In this document: piece by piece, positions 55,481 through 64,000 of the stretch
Position numbering within the stretch: the stretch's first letter is position 1
Layout: each line of letters starts with the position of its first letter
Assembly: GCA_039707655.1 (NCBI GenBank)
Contig: CM077666.1
Coordinates: 287,669,166 to 287,733,165 of the forward strand
Source of the DNA: Elymus sibiricus
Taxonomy: Eukaryota; Streptophyta; Magnoliopsida; Poales; Poaceae
Length of the DNA stretch: 64,000 nt
Reading direction: 5' to 3'
Program-made: the position numbers and the translations under genes
The notes under the pieces: generated by a model
The model's database searches: none
Told to the model about the DNA's origin: nothing
Seen by the model: the letters and a program-made list of their open reading frames with translations, nothing else

Positions 55481-55570
55481 AGGGAAGACGGGGCAGTGTA
55501 GTAGTAGTTTGCGCGCGTTCTTTGTGTTGAGTATGCCGCAGTAGCCTTGTAGCTATACCACCTTACCCGC

Positions 55571-56189
55571 ACCTGCTCGGCCCATGATCGATTGCCCCTA
55601 TACTCCCAATTGTTTTGCCTCTGCTATTACTGACATGTGAATCTCCCCTTGTCATCCACACACACCACCTCCAACACTAGCCGGAATTTCGTCCCTAGTT
55701 TTCTCTGTTTTTTGCACTCTCAACATTGTCTGGGCATTTTGAAAATAGCATATCTTTTTGACTGTGCATCATATGAAGATGTGCTATACATGAATGTTGA
55801 TCAGCATGATGTTAGCTTGCTGTTAGTTCCTTTTTCGACCATGAATAAAATTTGGAACATGCTGTTATCCCTGTTTGAAAAGGGTGTGTTGATATAAATG
55901 CTCTGCCTCTGAAACTTGCAGTTTCTTATCTGAAACTAAAACTTGCAGTTTCTTCTCTGAAAATCACATGGTCTGCACTTTTATATGAAACTACATTTTT
56001 GAAAGTACTAAAAATAGATCTCTGGAATTCAGAAAATACTTCATATGCTCAATACTGCAAAGATCTGAAATTCAAAAGACATTCATATCTGAAAGTACCC
56101 AAAATACACAACACAAAACACAATTCACAACCTACAAATACTGATAACCCTAAGCTCCTCCTATGATTATTCGTCGGGGCACTCCCCTC
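55571..56189. other. Unassigned AT-rich stretch
   Basis: No credible ORF. A word CTGAAACTTGCAGTTTCT(T) is repeated at about 55909 and 55940, with similar CTGAAA words to 56100. On the minus strand it would be the 3' flank of the ORF at 56190-56669. Confidence 0.35.
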
Positions 56190-56669
56190 CTATTCCTCGG
56201 TGGCAGACCACCGCCCTGTGAGACGAGGTGAACGGCGAGGGAGCCTTGGAGAACGGCGGGGAAGCATCATCGCGCCAACTGCTTTTCTCCTCTTGCGGTT
56301 GGGTACGGTCGACGAAGACTCCACCGGCTCGCTCTGACACGGCACCCTCACAAACGGCACTGTGTAGATGCTCGATCCTTGATCCTTTGGATGCTCGATC
56401 TTGGATCGATACTCCCACCACCTCCGCCTCACGACCGGATTCGGCGAATCTGTCTGCTCCATGGCGCAGAGGAGCAGCTCTATGGACTCCCGCGCGACTC
56501 CATTCGGGTGGATTGCCGCCTTTTCGCTCTTTTTCAGATATTTGGCCATCGCCATCACCGTCGCCGCTAATTGCCGTTGGTTGTCAAACCAAGACTGTAT
56601 CTCCATCATCCTGGCTAGCTTCACAGGGTCGCCGTCTACGATCGTCACGTATCGGTTGTACTCCTCCAT
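56190..56669 (-). CDS. Small ORF of unknown function
   Basis: Minus strand. ATG at 56669 in good context (ATCGATGGAG), 159 codons, TAA at 56190. Starts MEEYNRYVTIVDGDPVKLAR, then a helical stretch (MMEIQSWFDNQRQLAATVMA, MAKYLKKSEKAAIHPNG), ends basic with KRRK and the repeat PRRSPRL twice, which recalls nuclear, DNA-contacting tails. The frame is open upstream to 56870, but that part consists of short repeats (CCATTCCAAAAC...) and looks like leader. No family recognised. It may be an internal gene of the CACTA-like element or a captured host fragment; not clearly a functional gene. Confidence 0.4.
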   Translation of the reverse strand: MEEYNRYVTIVDGDPVKLARMMEIQSWFDNQRQLAATVMAMAKYLKKSEKAAIHPNGVARESIELLLCAMEQTDSPNPVVRRRWWEYRSKIEHPKDQGSSIYTVPFVRVPCQSEPVESSSTVPNRKRRKAVGAMMLPRRSPRLPRRSPRLTGRWSATEE

Positions 56670-56949
56670 CGATCTACTTCTCCATAGCACCTTCACTCGT
56701 CGGCGGTGGTTTTGGAATGGAAGAGGAGCGGCGACAGTTTTGGAATGGAAGAGGAGAGGAGCGGCGGTGGTCTTGGAATGCAAGAGGAGCGGCGGGCGGC
56801 GGTTTTGGAATGGACGAGAGCGGCGGTGCGCTGTCAGTGGATCCATCCTAATAACTAATTTACCCCTCACTTACGAAGCGACCCCACATAAACATGAGTA
56901 CTGACCTCACGTTACCTAGTACTGACCAACGGATGGCTTACAAAAATGC

Positions 56950-57174
56950 CTACCACCCTAAAACTTTCTTTTTAGTTTGCATATATAATTTGGTCAAAGT
57001 CTAACTTTGTAATGTTGGACTAACTTGATAGGAAAAAATACCAACATTCACAATATGAAATCAATATTATTAGATGCATCATGAAATTAACTTTCATATA
57101 CCATATATCTTTGGTATTGTAGATGTTGATCTTTTTTATATAAATTTGGTCAATCTCAAAAGAAACGGAGGGAG
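56950..57174. repeat. MITE-like fragment ending ACGGAGGGAGTA
   Basis: Contains TTTGGTCAAAGTCTAACTTTG at the left and, to the right, GGTCAATCTCAAAAGAAACG followed by GAGGGAGTA, the terminal sequence of many grass Stowaway/Mariner-type or similar MITEs (TACTCCCTCCGT). The left terminus is missing, so superfamily and size are uncertain. Confidence 0.5.
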
Positions 57175-57689
57175 TATTGAAGAGCTTGATAGGGTTGTTG
57201 TCGCCTGCATCATCATGCCGTGTTTCACAGCTTCCAAGATTCACAACCAACTCATAAGATTCCCATAATAAGTACAACAAAGATGCTTATGCATCTCATT
57301 GATTCACAGATCAGAGTCAATATTAACTTTAAAAATAAAACAAAGTTGTGAGAATGTGTACATGTAAAGAAAAATCGATTGATGCTTCTCTGAGAAAAGA
57401 GTAATCCCTAGAGAAGTGCCAATATATCCAGCAAACCATAAACCTAATTCATGTAAGCTATTTGATTCAAGGATTTGCTGCAATACTGAAACCAGTCTAG
57501 TTTATGGGCACGCATGTCAAACACCGGCAGATTAACATGTTCTGCATAAGCTGGTTGCCAAGAACGTGTGGAACCATTCGAACATCCATGCCCGTTCGAA
57601 GCCACGTTATTTTAGATGGTGGCACTCACACACTCCATATGCGGGTTCCATCCAAACATTTGTGCAGATCCACTAAAATGTAGCTGAAT
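57175..57689. other. Unassigned stretch
   Basis: No ORF longer than about 60 codons, no recognised repeat. Seen only as AT-rich, low-complexity-poor sequence. Confidence 0.3.
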
Positions 57690-59710
57690 AACCCTATTTG
57701 CACAGATAATGAAAAAGTGTGATTAATATAATAGTGGCACTAGTTGATGAAACATACACAAATAAATAGAAGCAACTTCATTTTCTTAATGGGAAAAGAT
57801 TGCGATACAATAAGTTTATTAAAAGAAAATACAACAGTAGCACAGTATGACAAAGCACAATGATGTGGATGAAGGACAGGACTGACCTGTGTGAGATGAC
57901 TTAGTGAGATCAAGTTATTCTTCAGGTCGTCGTATCTTGCCATGAAGGCAATTCATTGAAAACTATGAACAGATTCAGTGTGGCAGTAGGAGGGGACTTG
58001 AGTCATTCCAATCTCTTTTTTTGTGTGCAATTCAACTAAAACTATGGCGCCTGCCGTGCTGCGAGGGAGAGAGGGGCCCTGTGCCGCCTCGATGGTAGGC
58101 GTCATAGGGATCGATGAGTGGACTCAACGGTAGGCCTGATAGGGCACATCGACCCAATTCTCCCGGATACACCTTCTACAAGTGATGAACCAGGAAGGGC
58201 CTTGCGTCATTCCAATCACTTTTTTTGCGCAGTTCAACTAAAATTAAGCATCCCTGTTTGCAGAGATACTTAAACGTGTCATTACTTTAAGAATGGGACT
58301 ATTTGATGAAACATATACTAACAAAGAGAAGCACTTTCATTATCTACATTGGAAATGAAATGATAGCGAAGATAGTAGCTCTATTTTAATTGTATTATTA
58401 CTTCATTTTATCAGTGGCACTAGCGATGCCAAAACATTGCCTCAAATTATTAGTGGCATTAGATTAAGATGCGAAATAATACGTAACATTATTGCTTTCT
58501 AATGGCAGTGCCAAAACATTAGGACAAGATCACTAGCTGCATGCAGAGTCAACATGCAGGATCGTTCTGGCAAGGGGTAGTACCAAAAAGGAACATACCT
58601 CGTCATGGGAACCATATCTGCAGTCAATGCCATAGTAGATGGGTTGACACCAGTCACCAACATGGATGATTATATTCATGCGACCTTTTTGTGCAGTTCA
58701 CCTAAAATGAAGCAATGTTTGCATGATGCAGTTAGCAAGAAGTACTTGGTCCCATGAGCTGGTAGCTTCTTCATTAGTTGCACTAAAACTGAGCAACATC
58801 AAGGTTGGTCGTCAAGCTCGTGGAATGTGCAACTATAATTTGGATATGCTTTTGTGCAGTTCAACTAAAATCAAGCGTCCATGTTCGTTACACAAATATG
58901 TGCAAAGTGCCATTGTGGTGACAGTGATGGCTAATCTTGCAAAGGCTAATTAACTGTTGGAGGAGATTAACCACAGAGTTCAACGAGAATATTAGGAACT
59001 CCAATCACCCTTTGTGTGGTTCCACTAAAATCAAAAGATGTTGCCCGTGTGATATTTTAGTAGAACTGCACAAGACACTCTTTCCAAAAAAGAAGTGTTT
59101 TGTGCAGTTCACCAAAAGGTCGCAATAGCAACGAGGTGAAATGTATATATCTGTTTGCACAAATAGGTAGAAAGGCGGGTGAATAACAAGTGATGAAACA
59201 TACGTCAAATGAAAAGAAGCATCGTCCTTATCTTAATGGCAATCATAGAAGGACAGTAGCTATTTCTAAAGTTGCAGCATTGCTTCGTACTACCGGGGGC
59301 ATTAAGATTAACAATGACAACTGTTAAATTTGACATTACTTTAATGGTGCCATTGCTTGATTTTACTAGCTACATTAGATTAACAGGTGCTAAAGAGTTG
59401 GTATAAGGGCATGTTACAGTAGGCAGACCAGGACAGTTGCATTTCTAATGAAAAGAAGCAACTTACTTATCTTAACGGGAAATATAGCTGGACATTAAAA
59501 CATGGCAATTGCTTCATATTACTGGGGGCATTACCTTAAAAACAACATTGGTTAAACATGTCCTTACTTTAACAGTGAGATTGCTGCATTTTACCAGCGG
59601 CATTAGATTAACAACAGCTAAAAATTGCCATAAGGGCATCAGACAGTGGGTGCACCAGCACCATGTACCTCCACCGATGCATAAAGTGGTGATGCAAACA
59701 AACATCCAAA
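57690..59710. repeat. Field of degenerate repeats
   Basis: Recurring words in roughly the same order: TGTGCAGTTCAACTAAAAT (57991, 58236, 58689, 58854, 59100 and variants), TGATGAAACATAC followed by AAAGAAGCA and TTATCTTAA (57745, 58293, 59191, 59450), CATTGCTTC(A/G)TATTAC and GGGGGCATTA (59278, 59508), and CATTACTTTAA (58278, 59335, 59564). Units are diverged and of unequal length. No coding potential. Confidence 0.6.
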
Positions 59711-60099
59711 CAGAATATCTGGGTTGGTCCCATTTTTGTACACTATAGCCACCTTTTACTATGTGAGGGCAGCAAATCTAGTGCTGGAAATACTCTGTTG
59801 ACTTGTCCCCCAGTCCCCAGTTTCTTTCCTTTTTCAACGAGTAGATCAGTTCTATATCCAGTTTGCACTTTGTTTTCCCTTTATTTCCCTTTTCAACCAA
59901 GAGACCGGTTGGGTAGCCAGTCTCTACTACCCCCAACCCCCCCCCCCCTCAATCTTTCCTCTTTGAACCAAGTCCTAGAGTCATGCTAGAACTTTTCCCC
60001 CATTCTTCCCGCTTTGAACCAAGTCGTAGATTCGACTGCATGAAGTAGCTTTACCTCTAATAGTAATAATTTAGGTGGCTTTGGAACTGCCGATCGAGC
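59711..60099. other. Pyrimidine-rich stretch with poly-C
   Basis: TTTCAACCAAG/TTTGAACCAAGTC words repeated (59830-60030) and a C13-14 run near 59938-59952. No ORF. Confidence 0.35.
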
Positions 60100-60600
60100 C
60101 AATCTATGAGGGGGGCTGAGAAGTAGAAAAAGATTCACATGCATCGACGTGGGGACCTAGGGCAGTAGAGCAAGGCCGATTTCGAAGGAAGTTATACCTG
60201 AGGTTCATCGGGATTTGGCTAGGTGGGCGGTGGGAGGCCGGATCTGCACACACCACGGCAGCGAGGAAGACTGGGTCGAAGGCCCTCCCTAGCCGGCGAT
60301 GTGTGGGAGAGAATGGCAAGGCACGCGTATCGGGACACGCCGGCAGTGGGTTTGCTCCGTTGCCGACGAGGACCGTGTGAATGTTGCACCTTCACCCCTT
60401 CCCCGGCGGAGGGGATCCGGCCGGATCTATGACCAGGAGTGAGCAGAGAGAGAGTGTGGCCACCGATGTCGTGTTTAGATCTAGAGAGGATGAGTGTGTG
60501 AAGAGAGCAACCCTAGCAAGCACGAGCGGAGGCTCCTGCTGATATACATATAGTGGAGTAGTTTTCTTTTTTTCTCTCCATAAAAACAATCGTTTAAAAT
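60100..60600 (-). promoter_or_regulatory. Promoter and 5' leader-like sequence on the minus strand
   Basis: Minus-strand reading: TATA-like CTATATGTATAT near 60550, then CT-rich leader (TCTCTCTCTCTGCTCACTCC), GC-rich part, and ATGAACCTCAG/GTATAAC near 60196-60210, which resembles an exon end with splice donor. No downstream exon can be joined with confidence. It could be the fossil 5' end of a gene, possibly captured by a transposon. Confidence 0.3.
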
Positions 60601-61089
60601 TGCGTACGAGCCAGGTCGCACTTTGTATTATTCACTTCTAGTCCCCGGCCCTCCATTAATTGAACAACCACACGGGTCAAATTATCACGGGTGAAAATAT
60701 AGAACGAACAAGCTCGAACTCTTTTGAATTTGAGATGTCGATGGCACCGTTTGAACACATTGCATCCATGGAGTAAGTAGTTTGAATTTGAGGTAATGTG
60801 TGGCTTTTGCAGTTCACATCTAAATGGGGGCACACCATACATTTTGTTTGCTTACCACGCTATACTTATAAAACATGCACAATTTACATTTCGAATAGCT
60901 AGCTAGAGCTTGAAATGTATTGTTTCCAACATCAAGGGAAATCAAATTTCTGAAAATTCATGATCTTAGCATTTGCAAAAAAATGTAAGAGCCATCAATC
61001 TTTGTTCTGATTTTGAACATAAACTATATGCAACCTTTTTTGAGGGAGACCGATTCTATTGTAAATGTTAGCAAGTACATAGCATCTCT
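60601..61089. other. Unassigned stretch
   Basis: Word TTTGAATTTGAG repeated at 60723 and 60780. No supported gene or element. Confidence 0.3.
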
Positions 61090-61840
61090 GATAAAAAATA
61101 CATCCAAATTCCGAGACCAGCGAACAACCAACTGCGATCAGAAAGAGCCGTCAACGCGCCGCTGTCGCTGCTATCCTGCCGGAGCCAGCTTGACCTCGCC
61201 AATGACCGTCGAGGAGTCTTCATGCACATGCCCCTAAGGAGCAGCGCCCCGGAGGTGTAGTTGTCATCATTGATCTAAGGCACCTAATTAATATAACACC
61301 AAATTCTCCCATATGACAAGAAATGCTAACCTCACTGCCTCAAGGAGACAACATGAATCTACGCCGGAGCTCCATCGACTACGTCCCGACAGACAAACTC
61401 GACGAGGATCAAAGCTCAAAGAGCAAACTAGTAGAAAAGGCGTCAATCGATGTCGCCGATGTCCTAATGTAGCCGGCTTCACCTTCTTGATGGCAACCGA
61501 GTAGTCTTCATGCATGTGCCCCTAATAACCAGCGCCCTGGAGGAACGCAGTTGTCATTGTTTAACCCTCACATTGATCCGAAGCACATGACACCAAATCT
61601 CGCCGGATGACAAGAAACCTTAACCTCGCTGCCCCAAAGGAAACGACAAGAATCTACGCTGGAGTTCCATCGATTATGTCTAGATGAATGAACTCAAGGA
61701 GGATCGGAGCTCGGAAGACAGACTTGGAATAAGAAGCGCCGACATCGTCCGCCTGAGCATTGCACGTGCGAGGACTAAAACCCCTAACATAAACTAATAA
61801 CCAGAGCATAGGCACCGGGATTCCCCTCCCTGCCACCGGT
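61090..61840. repeat. Three diverged tandem units of about 290 bp
   Basis: Units at about 61090-61290 (partial), 61300-61580 and 61582-61840. Shared words: CCAAAT-CTC-C-ATGACAAGAAA, CTACGC(C/T)GGAG(C/T)TCCATCGA, AGTCTTCATGCA(C/T)(A/G)TGCCCCTAA and CAGCGCCC(C/T)GGAGG. Order and composition resemble noncoding parts of grass transposons, possibly Mutator-like, without proof. Confidence 0.55.
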
Positions 61841-62309
61841 TGACGGAGCGGTGGGAAGAGGGGAGGGGTGAATCCACCGGCTCATCAGTGAAGCAGGGAG
61901 GGGAGAGGTTGCCCTAGCCACCTAGGGTGAGTGGACTAGATTTGTATTCAAACCGAAAATGGATTCAAATTTTATTGGTATTGCAATATACTTAGTGCTC
62001 CTACTTTTTTTTAGATTTATCAACAGAACTACAGCCGTATGTTAGTACGACACAGCCTTCACGATATGTACACGATAGCCAATCCAGCTGTCTGTTGGAC
62101 TCTGGTCACATGGATGGACGAACTGGTCTCCCTTCTCGTGCAGGGATCGTCCAAGCAACAACGTGTGTACAGCACTACTCTAGTACTACTATCGCTGGTC
62201 TCTCTCTTCTAGTACAACTCAGCCGACACGTGGGGCCTGAGTGACGGGGGAGAGTGTGCCTATGGTCCGCTGCTCAATTGTGGTCCCACATGTGTGTGGT
62301 GCCCCTGAC
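61841..62309. other. Unassigned stretch
   Basis: No ORF, no recognised repeat. Short GC-rich part around 61850-61900 (GGGAGGGG), AT-rich part after it. Confidence 0.3.
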
Positions 62310-64000
62310 TCGACCGTGCACTAATCATACACGCAAATGCGCACGATCAAGCCCAGGGACTCACGGGAAGATACCACAGCACAACTCTAAACACAAATAA
62401 AAATAATACAAGCTTTATATTACAAGCCAGGCGCCTCGAGGGCTCGAATACAAAAGCTCGTTTACACAAGAGTCAGCGGAAGCAACAATAGTGTCTGAGT
62501 ACAGACACAAAGTTAAACAAGGATGCCTTAAGAATGCAGAGCAAAACAACAACAACTAGATCGAAAAGGCGCAGGCCTCCTGCCTCGGAGCCTCCTAAAC
62601 TACTCCTGGTCATCGGTCTCCACGTAGTAGTAGGCTTCGTCGGGGTAGTCGTAGTCGTCGGCGGAAACAGTTGACTCCAGGGCTCCGCCATCTGCTCGCA
62701 GCAATCAGGTATGGGGAAAAGAGGTAGCAAAGCAACAGTGAGTACTCATCCAAAGTACTCGCAAGACTTACATCAGAACTATGCTATGTATGCATCGGTA
62801 TCAAAGGGAAGGGGCTGTATCTGTGGACTATACTGCAGAAATGCCAGAATAGAGGGGAAGGCCTAGCCTATCGAAGACTAGCATCTTCAACGTCTTGCAG
62901 CATTAGAAGAGTGCAGATTAGTAGCATATAATAAAGCAACAAGCATGTAGTAGCAAAGCCTAGAGATCCTTCCTCGACTCCCTGCGAGAAAGCGATCCCA
63001 GAGCTTACATATTTATTAACATGTATCCAGTTCAAGTTGTAGTAGATCGGGATACAACACTGAGCGTCCTGTTACCGTGGACACGACTATTCGAATAGAT
63101 AATCTTCCCTGTAGGGGTGCACTACTGTTACCCAACACGCTCGATTAACTCTGGCCGGACACACTTTGTTGGGTCATGCCCGGCCTCGGCTGATCGACAC
63201 GACGTAGTCCTACCTAGGCTCAGCAGAGAGGTCCCCGCCGGTCTACATCCTAAGTGCTCAGGGGTCTTGGGCCCATCGCCCTTTGCACTCCGGGTCATTG
63301 TGTGCAGGGTGGATACCAGCGCCACCCCTCTCTTGGATGGCATGATCCGACCCGGCCACAATGCTGAACTGGACATCTGATAGAGCTTTCGGCTGATACA
63401 TACGGCGCCGAGGGCCCCATTAAACCATTATCCCGTGTGGTGGTAGTGCATATAGGCCAGTGGCCAACTCAGATCAATACCCAAATCTGTTAGTGCATTA
63501 TTAATTTTAGTGATGGCTGTCGGGACAAGTCCGGAGCTACCACCACAACCTGGGTGCTACCGCTAAACAGCCAGCCGCCACACTAACTCTCGCGGGTGCT
63601 CTCCGGGCCCGCCCGACTTTCTATTGTATCTCTCGCGGATACCCCTCAAGGTCGACCCGTCTTTATCCAGTATCTGTAGTAAAATCCAGGTAACTGTGTA
63701 TTCATAACATAAAGGAATCCGAGAATCACCCTCATTGGATTTCCCTCTCGACGTATCCGTCAAGGTGAACCCGGAGGAATCACCCTCGATGGTATTCTCA
63801 CTTGCGGGGTTGCACGACATAAGCTTCGTTGGAGGTGGTGAAAGAGGAATCACCCTCGGTAACCCACAACCAACTAGCTGTACCACAGAGGCAACATCGG
63901 GAGTGAGATAAGAGGTGTCACCCTCGGCACTCGATGTTAGCTTTGCAGAGTCGAGCAACTTAGGGAGGTGTGTGGTGATGTGCTGGTCTCAGCCCGTCGA
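62310..64000. repeat. Long LTR-type repeat, orientation and family not assigned
   Basis: From about 62310 (GATCAAGCCCAGGGACTCAC) the sequence runs as high-copy Triticeae LTR-like DNA by recall: ATTACAAGCCAGGCGCCTCG, CAGCGGAAGCAACAATAGTG, GCGCAGGCCTCCTGCC. Later a set of related ...CCCTC(A/G/T)...AATCACCCTCG words occurs (63726, 63778, 63850, 63918). No credible coding frame. It runs beyond the window, so the ends are not visible. Confidence 0.4.

Larger units (their letters stand above)
51222..55570 (+). mobile_element. CACTA-like DNA transposon end and subterminal region (right limit not seen)
   Basis: Begins CACTACAAAAAAAGACACAT at 51222, a Triticeae CACTA terminus, preceded by GAG as possible 3 bp duplication. 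What follows is GC-rich, with several tandem arrays and duplicated modules but no transposase. The matching inverted end (GTGTCTTTTTTTGTAGTG) was not found up to 64000. The right limit given is where the last subterminal-like module ends. Confidence 0.6.

Noticed and set aside
56228..56851. Plus-strand open frame of 207 codons
   Set aside because: Overlaps the minus-strand ORF at 56190-56669 and its repeated leader; no domain.
60553..60560. TAGTG followed by GAG as right end of the CACTA element (duplication GAG)
   Set aside because: The expected inverted terminus with a T run (TTTTTTTGTAGTG) is absent, so the match is most likely chance.
1..64000. tRNA or rRNA genes
   Set aside because: tRNA-like words are only primer-binding sites of retrotransposons (28232, 38348, 47557); no cloverleaf or rRNA core sequence was noticed.

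Overview
The window looks like intergenic DNA from a large grass genome, most likely Triticeae (wheat, Aegilops or barley relatives). About 50 kb of it is a nest of LTR retrotransposons of types typical of that tribe: BARE/Angela-like Copia, Athila-like Gypsy and Tat-like Gypsy. CACTA-like and other repeat debris follows. I see no convincing intact host gene, no rRNA or tRNA gene and no CRISPR array. One small unassigned ORF (56190-56669, minus) is the only candidate for something else. Family assignments rest on motifs and recalled consensus features, not on a search.

Layout. Positions 1-1868 are the 3' end of a Tat-like Gypsy element (Tat1, plus strand) with an antisense ORF for a B3-like DNA-binding domain and a 3' LTR (966-1868). 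It sits in an Athila-like element (Athila1, 1869-5650, LTR 4099-5650). Athila1 in turn interrupts a second Tat-like element (Tat2, 5651-7787, LTR 7298-7787) that carries a different antisense ORF. Tat2 lies in the 3' untranslated region of another Athila-like element (C, plus strand, pieces between 7788 and 49647). C was also hit by a minus-strand Athila-like element D (8446-16781, TSD GTTGT), by a 20 kb minus-strand Tat-like element A (19040-39372, TSD CTATA) and by a pol-less minus-strand Athila-like element B (39491-48987). Inside A, between protease and reverse transcriptase, sits a solo LTR of the Tat1 family (25465-35375, TSD GCCAC). That solo LTR is split by an almost complete Copia element (26382-35345, TSD CTGGA). 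C itself ended up in a further Gypsy fragment E (49648-50877).

Right of the nest, 50878-55570 is GC-rich, tandem-repeat-rich DNA with a CACTA terminus at 51222. From 55571 to 61900 there is an ORF of unknown function, a MITE-like end, a degenerate repeat field and a promoter-like stretch on the minus strand. The last 1.7 kb resembles a long LTR-type repeat.

How the parts work. The Copia element has gag, protease, integrase, reverse transcriptase and RNase H in one frame with a single nonsense codon, and nearly identical LTRs, so it is the youngest layer. A, B and D are decayed by stops, frameshifts and lost catalytic residues. Three Tat-like elements carry antisense ORFs with their own TATA-like signals (two B3-like, one of the 'putative gypsy type transposon' type). 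The strongest unexplained signal is a set of hairpins in the Athila 3' regions (2203-2300 and 7951-8171): a constant loop word is flanked by arms that differ between copies but stay complementary.
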